Positions 52,717 through 61,736 of a DNA stretch of 64,000 nucleotides are shown piece after piece. The position numbers and the translations under genes were made by a program. The stretch comes from Olsenella sp. An290. Its GTDB lineage: Bacteria > Actinomycetota > Coriobacteriia > Coriobacteriales > Atopobiaceae. A model generated the notes under the pieces. It was not told where the DNA came from. It saw only the letters and a program-made list of their open reading frames with translations, and did not search any database. Numbering within the stretch: the first letter of the stretch is position 1; every line of letters starts with the position of its first letter. The DNA is taken from the NCBI RefSeq assembly GCF_002159535.1, contig NZ_NFIU01000003.1, forward strand, positions 1-64,000, written 5' to 3'.

Positions 52717-53397
52717 GTGGTCTACTACGTGGAGGACGACAAGAACATCAGGGAGCTCACGGTCTATGCGCTTGGCCAGGGAGGCATCGAGGCCCGGGGC
52801 TGCGCGGATGACGCCGAGTTCCGCCGGGCCTGCGCCGAGCGCCGACCCGACGCCGTCCTTCTTGACATCATGCTCCCCGACACCGACGGTCTCGAGATCC
52901 TGACGCGCCTGCGCCGGACGCCGGGCCTCTCCAACGTCCCCGTGATGATGCTCACCGCCAAGGACACCGAGCTCGACACCGTGAAGGCGCTCGACTCCGG
53001 GGCCGACGACTACCTCTCCAAGCCCTTCGGGATGATGGAGATGGTGAGCCGCACCCGCGCCCTCCTGCGCCGCGCCGGCCGCGAGCAGGCCGCGCAGGAG
53101 GAGCCGAGCTCGCTTGTGTCCGGCGACGTCTGCCTCTGGCCCGACCGCCGCGAGGTCACGGCCGGCGGGCGCGAGGTCCAGCTCACCATGCGCGAGTTCG
53201 ACCTCCTGGAGTTCCTCATGCGCTCGCCCGGCGTGGTCTTCTCGCGCGAGACCCTCCTCCAGCGCGTCTGGGGCTGGGACTTCGACGGGGGCTCGCGCAC
53301 CGTCGACGTTCACGTGCAGCAGATCCGCGCCAAGCTCGGTGACTCCTCCGACCTCATCGAGACCGTCCGCGGCGTGGGCTACCGCGTCCGGGGATAG
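52717..53397 (+). CDS. phoB: PhoB-like response regulator
   Basis: A 226-residue OmpR-family regulator: acidic pocket VEDD, phosphoacceptor LLDIMLPDTDG, Thr in LTAKDTE, Lys in LSKPFGMMEM, winged helix ending VDVHVQQIRAKLGDSSDLIETVRGVGYRVRG. The GTG at 52717 (six bases after GGAGGAG) gives the usual family start MVYYVEDDKNIRELT; a TTG at 52702 is an alternative. It lies at the end of the pst operon and most likely binds the 11-bp repeats upstream of pstS, an autoregulatory loop. Confidence 0.92.
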   Translation: MVYYVEDDKNIRELTVYALGQGGIEARGCADDAEFRRACAERRPDAVLLDIMLPDTDGLEILTRLRRTPGLSNVPVMMLTAKDTELDTVKALDSGADDYLSKPFGMMEMVSRTRALLRRAGREQAAQEEPSSLVSGDVCLWPDRREVTAGGREVQLTMREFDLLEFLMRSPGVVFSRETLLQRVWGWDFDGGSRTVDVHVQQIRAKLGDSSDLIETVRGVGYRVRG

Positions 53398-53405
53398 GCG
53401 GGCGC

Positions 53406-54791
53406 GTGGTCAGGGAGCCGGGAGCAAAGGGCTCGCTCTCAAGGCGCGTCTTCGCGGCGCTCGTCGCCGCCTGCGCGGTCGTCGCCGTGGTGGTGACGGC
53501 CGCGGCGTCCGTTCTCTACCAGTCCGCCTTCCTCGCCGACGAGCACGACCAGCTCGCGGGGGAGTGCCGGACGGTGGCGTCGCTTCTCGACGGCACCGAC
53601 GGCGCCTCCGTGCTCGAGGGGCTCGACTTCGCGGGGATCCGCGTGACGCTCGTCGCGCCCGACGGCACGGTGACCTACGACAGCCTGACCGATGCCTCCA
53701 CGCTCGAGAACCACGCCTCGCGCCCCGAGGTGGCGGCGGCGCTCTCCACGGGCGTGGGCTCCTCCGACCGTGCGAGCGAGACCTCCGGCTACGTGAGCCT
53801 CTACGAGGCCGTGCGCCTGGAGAGCGGCGAGGTCCTGCGCCTGTCCGTGGACCGCGCGGGCGTGGCGGCCTTCCTCATGCAGGACGTGGCGCTGCTTGCG
53901 GCGCTCGCGCTCGTGGTGGTGGCGATGAGCTGGCTCGTCTCGCGCCGGCTGGCCGACCGCTTCGTGCGGCCGATCCTTGAGATCGACCCGTCCGTCGGCG
54001 ACGGGGTGGCCCCCTACGAGGAGCTCGACCCGCTCGTCACGCGCCTGAACGAGCAGCACGACGAGCTCATGCGCCGCATGGAGGAGATACAGGACGCCGC
54101 CGACATGCGCCGCGACTTCACGGCCAACGTCACGCACGAGCTCAAGACGCCGATCGCCTCCATCTCGGGCGCCGCCGAGCTCATCCGGGACGGCATCGCG
54201 CGGCCGGAGGACGTGAGCGGCTTTGCGGGGCGCATCTACGACGACGCGCAGCGGCTCTCCCTGCTCGTGAGCGACATCCTCACCCTCTCCAAGCTCGACG
54301 AGTCCGAGCGCGCGGGCGACCGCGAGGTCTTTGGGCGGGCGGAGACCGTCGACCTCATGTCCGTGGCGACCGACGTCGTGGGGCGCCTGCGCGACCGGGC
54401 GCTGCGCAAGAACGGCGTCACGGTGAACCTCTCGGGCATCTCGACGCCGCTTTTGGGCAACGCGCGGCTGCTCGACGAGCTCGTGAGCAACCTCGTGGAG
54501 AACGCCGTGCGCTACAACCGCCCCGGCGGCAAGGTCTTCGTGTGGGTGCTGCCCCAGGGCGGGCACCCCTGCCTGCGCGTCTCCGACACCGGCATCGGCA
54601 TTCCCGAGGAGGCGCAGGCCAAGGTCTTCGAGCGCTTCTACCGCGTGGACAAGGGGCGCAGCCGCGACATGGGCGGCACGGGCCTGGGCCTTGCCATCGT
54701 CAAGCACGCCGCCACCTACCACGGGGCCGACATCCGCCTCGAGAGCGTCGTCGGCAAGGGGACCTCTATCACCGTGACGTTCCCGCGTTGA
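53406..54791 (+). CDS. phoR: PhoR-like sensor histidine kinase
   Basis: A 461-residue kinase: N-terminal membrane helix (residues about 13-37), an extracytoplasmic domain of about 110 residues, a second helix (LLAALALVVVAMSWLVS), a linker, phosphoacceptor box VTHELKTPIASISG, N-box NLVENAVRYN, G1 DTGIGIP and G2 GGTGLGLAIVKHA. No PAS domain is evident. GTG start with a weak ribosome binding site eight bases after the regulator stop, so it is probably translated by coupling. Cognate to the PhoB-like regulator. Confidence 0.91.
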   Translation: MVREPGAKGSLSRRVFAALVAACAVVAVVVTAAASVLYQSAFLADEHDQLAGECRTVASLLDGTDGASVLEGLDFAGIRVTLVAPDGTVTYDSLTDASTLENHASRPEVAAALSTGVGSSDRASETSGYVSLYEAVRLESGEVLRLSVDRAGVAAFLMQDVALLAALALVVVAMSWLVSRRLADRFVRPILEIDPSVGDGVAPYEELDPLVTRLNEQHDELMRRMEEIQDAADMRRDFTANVTHELKTPIASISGAAELIRDGIARPEDVSGFAGRIYDDAQRLSLLVSDILTLSKLDESERAGDREVFGRAETVDLMSVATDVVGRLRDRALRKNGVTVNLSGISTPLLGNARLLDELVSNLVENAVRYNRPGGKVFVWVLPQGGHPCLRVSDTGIGIPEEAQAKVFERFYRVDKGRSRDMGGTGLGLAIVKHAATYHGADIRLESVVGKGTSITVTFPR

Positions 54792-54892
54792 CGCAAGGGG
54801 GCGGCCCCTGTCGCCGCTCTCAGGCGATGATGGGGCCTGTTGGGCGGCGATCGACGGCGTCGACACTCGCGATGCGCTGCTGGGGGGCGGGC

Positions 54893-56389
54893 CTAGCTAA
54901 GTCGCAGCTCCCAGAGGTTCGACCAGCCGGGCAGCGGCAGCCCCGGGTAGGGGAGCCAGACCGGCCGGTGCCGCGTGAGGCCGCGCGCGGCGTAGAGCGC
55001 GTTGGCCGGCACGTTGGCCACGTTCGTGTTGAGGCGCACCACGCGAGCCCCCAGCTCCCGCGCCCCCCGCACGCCGGCGACGAGCAGGGCGTCGGCCACG
55101 CCGCGCCCGCGCGCCGCGGGGTCCACGGCGAGGAGGTGCCAGCACGCCACGTCCTTCTCGGCCCGCCGTCCCCACGAGGGGCCGCCGAGCCCGGAGCCGT
55201 GCCCGGGGGCGGTGCCGTCCCCCATGTCGGCGTCGTGGTCCACGGCCACGGCGCCGAGAAGGGCGGCGTCGTCCGCGGGCCTGCCGTCGCGCACGGCCGC
55301 GGCGTCGAAGGCGCCCCAGTACGCGCCTGCGGCCAGGAGCTCTGCCGCCATCCCGATGGGCGGCCACACGTCCTGCACCCAGCCCGAGGTCCCGGGCTCG
55401 GCGTCCACGCGCCGGTAGAGACCCTCGAGCCTCTCGGCCCAGCGTCCCGAGACGGGGATGCGGCAGACGGCGATGCCGGCGGGCTGCTCGATGGCGCGGC
55501 GGGGGTGCCGCACGTCGTTCCTCTCGACCGTGGCCAGAAGCTCGCGCGCCACGGCGGCGGGCGCCATCTTGGGCAGGTTGTGATCAATCCCGGGTTCCAC
55601 CACCTTGCGGGCGCCGGGGATGGCCGCCACGATGCGGTCCGTCTCCTCGGGGAGGATCTCGTCGAACTCGCCCACCATCACGGTGACAGGGCAGCCCACG
55701 GAGGCAAGCGAAGCGGCGTCAATTTGCGGGTTCTCCACCATGAGCTGTAGGAGCTCCGCGATCTGCGCGGACTCGGCGGGCGAGGGTACGGGCGTCCCGT
55801 CCTCGAGCGTGGCGCCCTCGAAGCCCTCCTCGGCCCAGCGGCGGTTCTCCGCCGCGGCGAAGGCCATCCAGTCGGTGTCCTCCTTGGGCAGCCCCGCGGG
55901 CGTGAGGTTGGCCCCGAGCGCGGTGAGCGAGAGCACGTGCGCGCCCCAGTCGCGAGCGAGGAGGAGCCCCAGGATGCCGCCGTCGGAGAAGCCGAGCACG
56001 TGGACCTGCGCCACGCCGAGCCGCGCGCAGGCCTCGATGGCGTCCGCGGCCATGAGCTCGTAGGTGAGCGGCCGCGCTGCGCCGCGCGTGCTCGCGCCCT
56101 GCGCGCGCGAGTCGAGCGCCACGACGGAGCGGCCGCTCGCGCACACGGCGTCGATCACGGGGCCAAAGATGCCGTGCTCCTCGCCGTTGCCGTGCAGCAT
56201 GAGCACGGGCGGCACGGAGAGGTCGATGCCAAAGGGCGTCCCCGGCTCGTCAGCCACGCCCGCCGGCGCGTAGACCCAGGCCACGATCGTGGCGCCGTCC
56301 GGCATTGGGCACTCCACGCGCGCCGCGAGCGGCGTGGCCGGCAGAGCATACGGCCTCGGAACATGCACGGGCGGCGGGGTGGGGGTCAT
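54893..56389 (-). CDS. Alpha/beta hydrolase fused to a GNAT acetyltransferase
   Basis: A 498-residue two-domain protein. Residues 1-290 are an alpha/beta hydrolase: VLMLHGNGEEHGIFGP (oxyanion region), ALDSRAQGAST, nucleophile elbow GFSDGGILG (Ser replaced in position by the FSDGG pattern), late acid GEFDEI and His in GIDHNLPKM. Residues 300-498 form a GNAT domain with WHLLAVDPAARGRGVADALL (acetyl-CoA loop RGRG) and NTNVANVPANALYAARGL. A linker joins them without a frameshift. Joint hydrolase and acetyltransferase activity on one chain suggests processing of one small molecule, identity unknown. Confidence 0.82.
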   Translation of the reverse strand: MTPTPPPVHVPRPYALPATPLAARVECPMPDGATIVAWVYAPAGVADEPGTPFGIDLSVPPVLMLHGNGEEHGIFGPVIDAVCASGRSVVALDSRAQGASTRGAARPLTYELMAADAIEACARLGVAQVHVLGFSDGGILGLLLARDWGAHVLSLTALGANLTPAGLPKEDTDWMAFAAAENRRWAEEGFEGATLEDGTPVPSPAESAQIAELLQLMVENPQIDAASLASVGCPVTVMVGEFDEILPEETDRIVAAIPGARKVVEPGIDHNLPKMAPAAVARELLATVERNDVRHPRRAIEQPAGIAVCRIPVSGRWAERLEGLYRRVDAEPGTSGWVQDVWPPIGMAAELLAAGAYWGAFDAAAVRDGRPADDAALLGAVAVDHDADMGDGTAPGHGSGLGGPSWGRRAEKDVACWHLLAVDPAARGRGVADALLVAGVRGARELGARVVRLNTNVANVPANALYAARGLTRHRPVWLPYPGLPLPGWSNLWELRLS

Positions 56390-56517
56390 GTGGGTTCCCT
56401 TCGGTAAGACGGGCCGATCAAGTGCGGGCGGGCGAGAAGGTCCGCCGCGAGTTCCGCAGCCGCGCTCTTTGCGGCGAGGACTGCCTGAGCGCCGGATCTT
56501 CTCGCCCGCCCTTCTCG

Positions 56518-58539
56518 CTACTTGGAGCGAACCTGCGACGGGTGCTTCTCGAAGAAGTCGTAGCGCGGGGGCAGGGGCACGATCTTGTGCTCCTCGGGCG
56601 CCTCGCCGAGGGCGGAGGCCAGCTCAACGGGCCCCTCGAAGGCGTGCTCCCAGCTGAAGAACAGCTCGGGCGAGAAGCCCAGGTGCTCGCAGATCTTCTC
56701 GCAGCCCGAGGGGACGGCCGGGTGCATGAGCAGGGCCGTCGTGCGCAGCGCGCAGAAGGCGTCGGCAAGGGCCGCCTCGTAGGCGGCGTCGTCTCCCTTG
56801 GCGGCCTTGGAGGCGTCGTCCCAGCGCTTGTTGGCCGCGCGGCAGAACTCCTCGGCCACCGCGAGGGCACCGTGCGCGTCAAACCCGTGCGCGCAGCGCT
56901 CAAAGGCGAGCGTGGCCTCGCGCGCGGCGTCCGTGGCCTCGGCGCTCGGCGTGACGGCGGGCAGGTGCGCGTCGCAGACGTTGGCGGCGCCGTAGAAGCA
57001 GCTGCGCGCCAGGCGGTTGAAGATGTTGGTGAGGAAGGCGCTCTCCTTGAGGGCGGGGTCCACCACGCGCGGGTCGTCGCGGACGAGCACGTCCTCGCCG
57101 GTCTTCTTGTCCTTGTGGCTGACGGACGTGTCGAAGGCCTTGGGGTTGAAGGAGACGGCCTTCTGGTCCAGGCCCAGGGACAGCCAGTGCGCGCGCAGCT
57201 GCTCGGGCGTGTAGTGCTCCAGGAGCTCGGCGGCCATCGGCGGCGCGATCTTTCCGGAGCTCGAGGCCTTCTTGTTCATGAACAGGATGTGGTAGTTGGC
57301 CACGGGGACGTCCTGCGTGAGGCCCCAGCCGAGCGCCTCCCAGAGCGCGGGCTGCGCCACGCAGTAGAAGTAGATGTTGTCCTGGCCGATGAACTGGTAG
57401 ACGCGGGCGTCGTCCGCGCACCACCAGTCGTGCCAGTCACGGCTGGAGTAGCGGCCGTCCTCGGCGAGGCCGAGCGCCGTCTGCGTGAAGGAGATGGGCG
57501 CCCACAGGCTCTCCGGCCACACCCACACGGTGAGGCCCTCGGTGCCGTCGAGCGCCGGCGCGGGAACGCCCCACTCGATGTTGCCGGTGATGCGCAGCGG
57601 AAGCAGGCACTTGCCCGTGCGGAAGCGCACGCCCGCGGCGTCGAGGACCTCGCGGGCGCGGTCGCGCGCCTCCCAGCCCGAGAACGTGAGCGAGAAAGAC
57701 TGCTGGCCGCCCTCGGCCTCCGTGAGCGTGTGCTCGGGAAGCTCGGCGGCAACGGCGTCGTAGGCCTCGCGGAACTTGGTCTGGACGTAGATCACCGGGT
57801 CGACGAGGCTCTCGCGCACGGTCTTGGTGACCACGGCGCGCACCTGCGGGTCTGCGTCCCACTCGTCCATGAGGCGCTCGAGCTCCTCCCGGAAGGCCGG
57901 CAGGTCGAAGTACCAGTTGTCAACCGGCCGCAGCTCGGGGGTGGTGCCGGTGAGCTGCGAGACGGGCGCGATGAGCTCCTCGGGGTCGAACTGGTGGCCA
58001 AGGTCGCACTCGTCGGCGTAGGCCTTCTCGGACTTGCAGCCGCGCACGGGGCAGCGGCCCTGGACCTGGCGGCCGTTGAGAAACGTGCCGGCCTCGACGT
58101 CATAGAACTGGCGCGTGGTCAGGCGGTGCAGGTGGCCGCGCTCGTGCAGGCGGCGGATGAGCTCGTCGGTGAGGCGGGCGTGGACGTCTGCCGCGGGCGG
58201 GAGGCCCGAGCCCGCAAAGAGGTCGAGCGAGATGCCGTAGGCGTCGAGCGCCGCCTTCTGGGCGTCGTGGTTGGCGCGCACGTAGTCCTCGATCGTGCCC
58301 TGGTAGCCCTCGTTCTCCACCTTCTTGCGGAAGCCCTCCGCGATGGGCGAGCCGTAGCAGTCCGTGCCAGAGACAAAGAGCACGTTCTCGGGCCCGATGC
58401 GGTCGCGCAGGAACCGGGCGAAGAAGTCGGCGGGCACAAAGACGCCGCCGATGTGGCCGAAGTGCAGGTTCTTGTTGCCGTACGGCATGCCGCCGGTGAT
58501 GACGGCGCGCCGTGGGAAGCTCGGGCGGGTGTCGGGCAT
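56518..58539 (-). CDS. metG: Methionyl-tRNA synthetase-like class I ligase
   Basis: A 673-residue class I synthetase: HIGH region LHFGHIGG, VSGTDCYGSPIAE, an inserted zinc-type knuckle CPVRGC..CDLGH, catalytic-core WPESLWAPISF and the anticodon-binding alpha-helical end. The canonical KMSKS loop appears as KKASSSGKIAPP, and the last zinc ligand looks like CDLGH rather than CxxC. Such variants occur in class I ligases annotated as methionine-tRNA ligase in Gram-positives; it may be the sole MetRS or a paralogue. Start ATG at 58539 follows GAGAAGGAGC. No C-terminal EMAP domain. Confidence 0.8.
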   Translation of the reverse strand: MPDTRPSFPRRAVITGGMPYGNKNLHFGHIGGVFVPADFFARFLRDRIGPENVLFVSGTDCYGSPIAEGFRKKVENEGYQGTIEDYVRANHDAQKAALDAYGISLDLFAGSGLPPAADVHARLTDELIRRLHERGHLHRLTTRQFYDVEAGTFLNGRQVQGRCPVRGCKSEKAYADECDLGHQFDPEELIAPVSQLTGTTPELRPVDNWYFDLPAFREELERLMDEWDADPQVRAVVTKTVRESLVDPVIYVQTKFREAYDAVAAELPEHTLTEAEGGQQSFSLTFSGWEARDRAREVLDAAGVRFRTGKCLLPLRITGNIEWGVPAPALDGTEGLTVWVWPESLWAPISFTQTALGLAEDGRYSSRDWHDWWCADDARVYQFIGQDNIYFYCVAQPALWEALGWGLTQDVPVANYHILFMNKKASSSGKIAPPMAAELLEHYTPEQLRAHWLSLGLDQKAVSFNPKAFDTSVSHKDKKTGEDVLVRDDPRVVDPALKESAFLTNIFNRLARSCFYGAANVCDAHLPAVTPSAEATDAAREATLAFERCAHGFDAHGALAVAEEFCRAANKRWDDASKAAKGDDAAYEAALADAFCALRTTALLMHPAVPSGCEKICEHLGFSPELFFSWEHAFEGPVELASALGEAPEEHKIVPLPPRYDFFEKHPSQVRSK

Positions 58540-58661
58540 GGACGCTCCTTCTCGTTGGGTGTAGCCCTCATATTCTCGCACTTCTCGGCGCGGGCGCCAA
58601 CGGTCCGCCGGGCACGGGCGGCGCGGGCGCGTTTGGCGCGGACGCCTCGCGCACAGCCGCG

Positions 58662-59102
58662 CTTTCGGCGCCGCGCCTTCGATGCCGAAAGCGTGAGCTT
58701 CGACGAGTTTCTGAGAGAAGCTCACTCAAAGTCACGTTCTTCTCGCTCGAGGCGTGACTTCGAGCGAGTTTGCGGCGCCAGCTCACTGAAAGTCACGCTT
58801 TCAACCCCCAGAGCGTGACTTCGAGCGAACTTTCGCTGCCGGCTCGTTAAAACTCACGCTTTGGGTTCCAGCGCGTGACTTCGAGTGAGTTGACGAGAAT
58901 GACCTCGCGCAAAGTCACGCTTCCGGCGCGGGAAGCGTGAGCTTCAGCGAGTTTATGAGAGAAGCTCACTCAAAGTCACGTTCTTCTCGCCGAAGCGTGA
59001 CTTCAAGCGAGCTGACGTCGCCGGCTCACACAAACTCACGCTTTCGACCCCCGGAGCGTGACTTCGAGCGAGCTGGCGGCGCCGGCTCACGCAAACTCAC
59101 GC
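58662..59102. repeat. 61-bp hairpin repeat array 5 (seven units)
   Basis: GCGTGA anchors at 58691, 58752, 58813, 58873, 58935, 58995 and 59056, spacing 61, 61, 60, 62, 60, 61. Units at 58691 and 58935 (244 bp, four units apart) are nearly identical through loop and spacer, including GAGAGAAGCTCACTCAAAGT and the spacer TTCTTCTCGC, showing unit duplication. The array fills most of the 613-bp gap between the divergent metG and membrane metalloprotease genes. Confidence 0.88.
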
Positions 59103-59152
59103 CGCGCCCGGCGAGAAGAACGCGCTCCCGCGGCGTCGCCTATACTGGGCGC

Positions 59153-59695
59153 ATGAGATCGCTGGCGCACATCGACGTGCTCGGGAACGCGGAGCTGCAG
59201 GGGAGCATCATGCGGCTCTCCCTTGCCGCCTTCGTCGCGGGGCTTGTCCTCGCGATCGCAGCGGCGCTCGTCACGGGCGCCGACGGAGGCGCGGCGGCGA
59301 GTCCGTGGTGGTGGGTCGCGCTCGTCGGCCTCACGGCGGCGGCCCTCCCCGTCCACGAGCTCGTGCACGGGGCGGCGTTCAAGCTGCTCTGCCCGGGCTG
59401 TCGCGTGACCTTTGGCCTCAAGGACGCCTTCCTCTACACGTGCGCCCACGGCGCCACGCTCGCGCGCGGCCGCATGGCGGTGGTGCTGCTCGCGCCGGCG
59501 GCGCTCGTCACGGCGGCGCTTGCGGCCGGCGCCCTCGCCGCGGGGTGCCCCACGCTTGCGGTGCTGCTCGCGTCGCTTCACCTGGCGGGGTGCGCGGGCG
59601 ACGCCCTCATGGCGGCCGCGGCCCTGCGCGAGCCCGCGTGCACGCACGTGCGCGACACCGACACGGGCGTGGAGCTGCTCTCGGACGCCGCGTGA
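59153..59695 (+). CDS. DUF3267-type membrane metalloprotease-like protein
   Basis: A 180-residue protein with four hydrophobic segments and the zinc-type motif PVHELVHGAAF near residue 66, the layout of the DUF3267 family. It likely sits in the membrane with the HExxH-like site at the cytoplasmic face. TATACT at 59141-59146 lies seven bases before the ATG and there is no ribosome binding site, so the message is probably leaderless. It is transcribed away from metG, just after the fifth hairpin array. Confidence 0.75.
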   Translation: MRSLAHIDVLGNAELQGSIMRLSLAAFVAGLVLAIAAALVTGADGGAAASPWWWVALVGLTAAALPVHELVHGAAFKLLCPGCRVTFGLKDAFLYTCAHGATLARGRMAVVLLAPAALVTAALAAGALAAGCPTLAVLLASLHLAGCAGDALMAAAALREPACTHVRDTDTGVELLSDAA

Positions 59696-59824
59696 GGCCG
59701 TGGCTATACTGTTCGTCGACGCACCGACTGCTCGCACTGCCCGCACGCGCCGTCTGCCCGCGCTACCTGCCCGCACCGCCGCCACACGCCGGCAAGAGCC
59801 GCCAAGAAGAACGGGGGACCCACG

Positions 59825-60451
59825 ATGACGCCGCTTTTGCTGCACGCGTGCTGCGGGCCGTGCTCGCTCGAGCCTCTGCGCCTCCTGCGCGAGGAGGGCT
59901 TTGAGCCCACGATTCTCTGGACCAACCCCAACATCCAGCCCGTCTCCGAGTGGCGTCGGCGCCTGGACACGCTGAGCGCCTGGGCGGCGGAGGTGGCCCA
60001 TGTGGACGTCATCGTGGCGGGGGACGACCGCGCCCTCTGGGAGCGCGCCTGTGCGCCCGCGGGCTTTGACCGGGAGCGCCGCTGCCGCGCCTGCTACGCT
60101 CTGCGGCTCGCCGAGGCGTGCCGCGTCGCGCGCGAGCGGGGCTTCGAGCACATCTCCACGACGCTCGCGGTCTCGCCCTACCAGCTCTTTGACGCCTGCG
60201 GGGAGATTCTCGCCGCCACGGCCGCGGCCCACGGCCTCACGCCGGTCTGGCGCGACTTCCGCCCGTATTACCCCGAGGCCACGCGCGAGTCCCGCGAGCT
60301 GGGCATGTATCGCCAGAACTACTGCGGCTGCCGCTTCTCCGCCGCCGAGGCGGCAATCGAGCGCCACGAGGCCCGCGACGCCCGCAAGCGCGCAAGGGCG
60401 GAGAGGCGCTCGGAGGGCGCGGCCGGAAGGGGGAGCGCCCAGCAACTATAG
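59825..60451 (+). CDS. queH: Epoxyqueuosine reductase QueH
   Basis: A 208-residue protein with the QueH cysteine set: C9-C10-G-P-C13 (HACCGPCS), RRCRACYALRL and NYCGCRF, which bind an iron-sulfur cluster and a second metal. It performs the last step of queuosine synthesis, epoxyqueuosine to queuosine in tRNA, in anaerobes that lack QueG. The queA gene two genes downstream makes its substrate. The C-terminal 25 residues are a basic tail. Start ATG at 59825 follows a run of G (GGGGGAC). Confidence 0.93.
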   Translation: MTPLLLHACCGPCSLEPLRLLREEGFEPTILWTNPNIQPVSEWRRRLDTLSAWAAEVAHVDVIVAGDDRALWERACAPAGFDRERRCRACYALRLAEACRVARERGFEHISTTLAVSPYQLFDACGEILAATAAAHGLTPVWRDFRPYYPEATRESRELGMYRQNYCGCRFSAAEAAIERHEARDARKRARAERRSEGAAGRGSAQQL

Positions 60452-60686
60452 AGCGGCCCTGGTCCGACGTGCTCGCGCGGGACGCGCGGCCGCCGCCCGG
60501 CTCCGTTCACGACGAGGCGGTCGGCCCGTCGGGTCCAAGATTGTCGCCTTCGCCGACGACCCCAAGTGACGACCCCAAGTTGTAAGGGTTTTGGCAAGTC
60601 GGGGTTCTTCTCGCCGGACGGGCGTCCCGCTGCCGTAAGGTGGGGTGTCACGAGAAAAGCCCCGAAGCGAGAAGGACGGTGGGACC

Positions 60687-61661
60687 ATGATCGAGTACCT
60701 CAAGACAGGCACCGACGGCACGATGGAGCGGCTGGAGGCGCCGGAGACCGGCTGCTGGGTCAACGCCGTCGCTCCCACGGCCGAGGAGCGAGAGCTGCTG
60801 GAGCGCGAGCTCGGCGTGCTGCCGGAGTTCGTGGGCTCCGCCCTCGACGAGGAGGAGACCTCCCGCATCGACTACGACGACGACGCCAACCAGATCTTTG
60901 TGATCGTGGACTACCCCACGGTCGAGGAGGACGGCGCCCCCGCGCGCGGCTCGCTGCCGCTCCAGTACGACACCATGCCGCTCTCCATGGTGTTCCTGCG
61001 GGACCGCGGGATGTTCGTCACCATCTCCATCCTCGACAACCCCGTGGTCTCCGATCTTGCGGCAGGGCGCATCCGCAACGTGGACACCCACTACCGGACG
61101 CGCTTCCTGCTGCAGATGCTCCTGCGCGTGAGCCAGCTCTACCTTCTCTACCTGCGCCGCATTGACCGGCTGTCCTCCCATACCGAGGCGCGCCTCCACG
61201 CCTCGGTCAGAAACGAGGAGCTCATCCAGATGCTCAACCTCGAGAAGTCGCTCGTGTACTTCTCGACCTCGCTCAAGTCCGACGAGGTGACGCTCAACAA
61301 GATCGCCCAGGGGCGCATCATCCCGCTCTACGAGGACGACCAGGACCTGCTCGAGGACGTGCTCGTCGAGGTGCACCAGGCCATCGAGATGGCCAACATC
61401 TACTCGGGCACCCTCTCCGGCACCATGGACGCCTTTGCGAGCATCATCTCCAACAACCTCAACATCGTGATGAAGGTGCTCTCCGTCATCACGATCGTGA
61501 TGGCGATCCCCAACATCATCTTCGGCTTCTACGGCATGAACGTGGACCTTCCCTTCGACGGGGTCCCGTTCTTTGACAACTGGGCGTTCCCGATCGTCAT
61601 CGCCGCCGTGTGCTGTCTGGTGGCCGCCTGGATCTTCAAGCGCAAGGGGATGTGGCACTAG
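60687..61661 (+). CDS. corA: CorA-family magnesium/divalent cation transporter
   Basis: A 324-residue protein with a large acidic N-terminal cytoplasmic domain, a long stalk helix and two C-terminal membrane helices carrying the pore signature YGMN (FYGMNVDLPF). It is the usual length of the thermophilic CorA type and probably takes up Mg2+ or cobalt. Start at 60687 follows AGAAGGACGGTGGGACC. The 235-bp gap before it contains a 13-bp direct repeat (GACGACCCCAAGT at 60555 and 60568) but no gene. Confidence 0.93.
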   Translation: MIEYLKTGTDGTMERLEAPETGCWVNAVAPTAEERELLERELGVLPEFVGSALDEEETSRIDYDDDANQIFVIVDYPTVEEDGAPARGSLPLQYDTMPLSMVFLRDRGMFVTISILDNPVVSDLAAGRIRNVDTHYRTRFLLQMLLRVSQLYLLYLRRIDRLSSHTEARLHASVRNEELIQMLNLEKSLVYFSTSLKSDEVTLNKIAQGRIIPLYEDDQDLLEDVLVEVHQAIEMANIYSGTLSGTMDAFASIISNNLNIVMKVLSVITIVMAIPNIIFGFYGMNVDLPFDGVPFFDNWAFPIVIAAVCCLVAAWIFKRKGMWH

Positions 61662-61666
61662 CGAGA

Positions 61667-61688
61667 GGGGCCCGGGGCTCCCGGCCCC
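61667..61688 (+). terminator. Hairpin after corA
   Basis: GGGGCC with GGCCCC plus inner GGG/CCC pairing, directly after the corA stop. Confidence 0.45.
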
Positions 61689-61736
61689 GCCGCCGGTGGT
61701 ATCGTAGACGGCTGGAAAACCGCCGAAAGGAATCCC

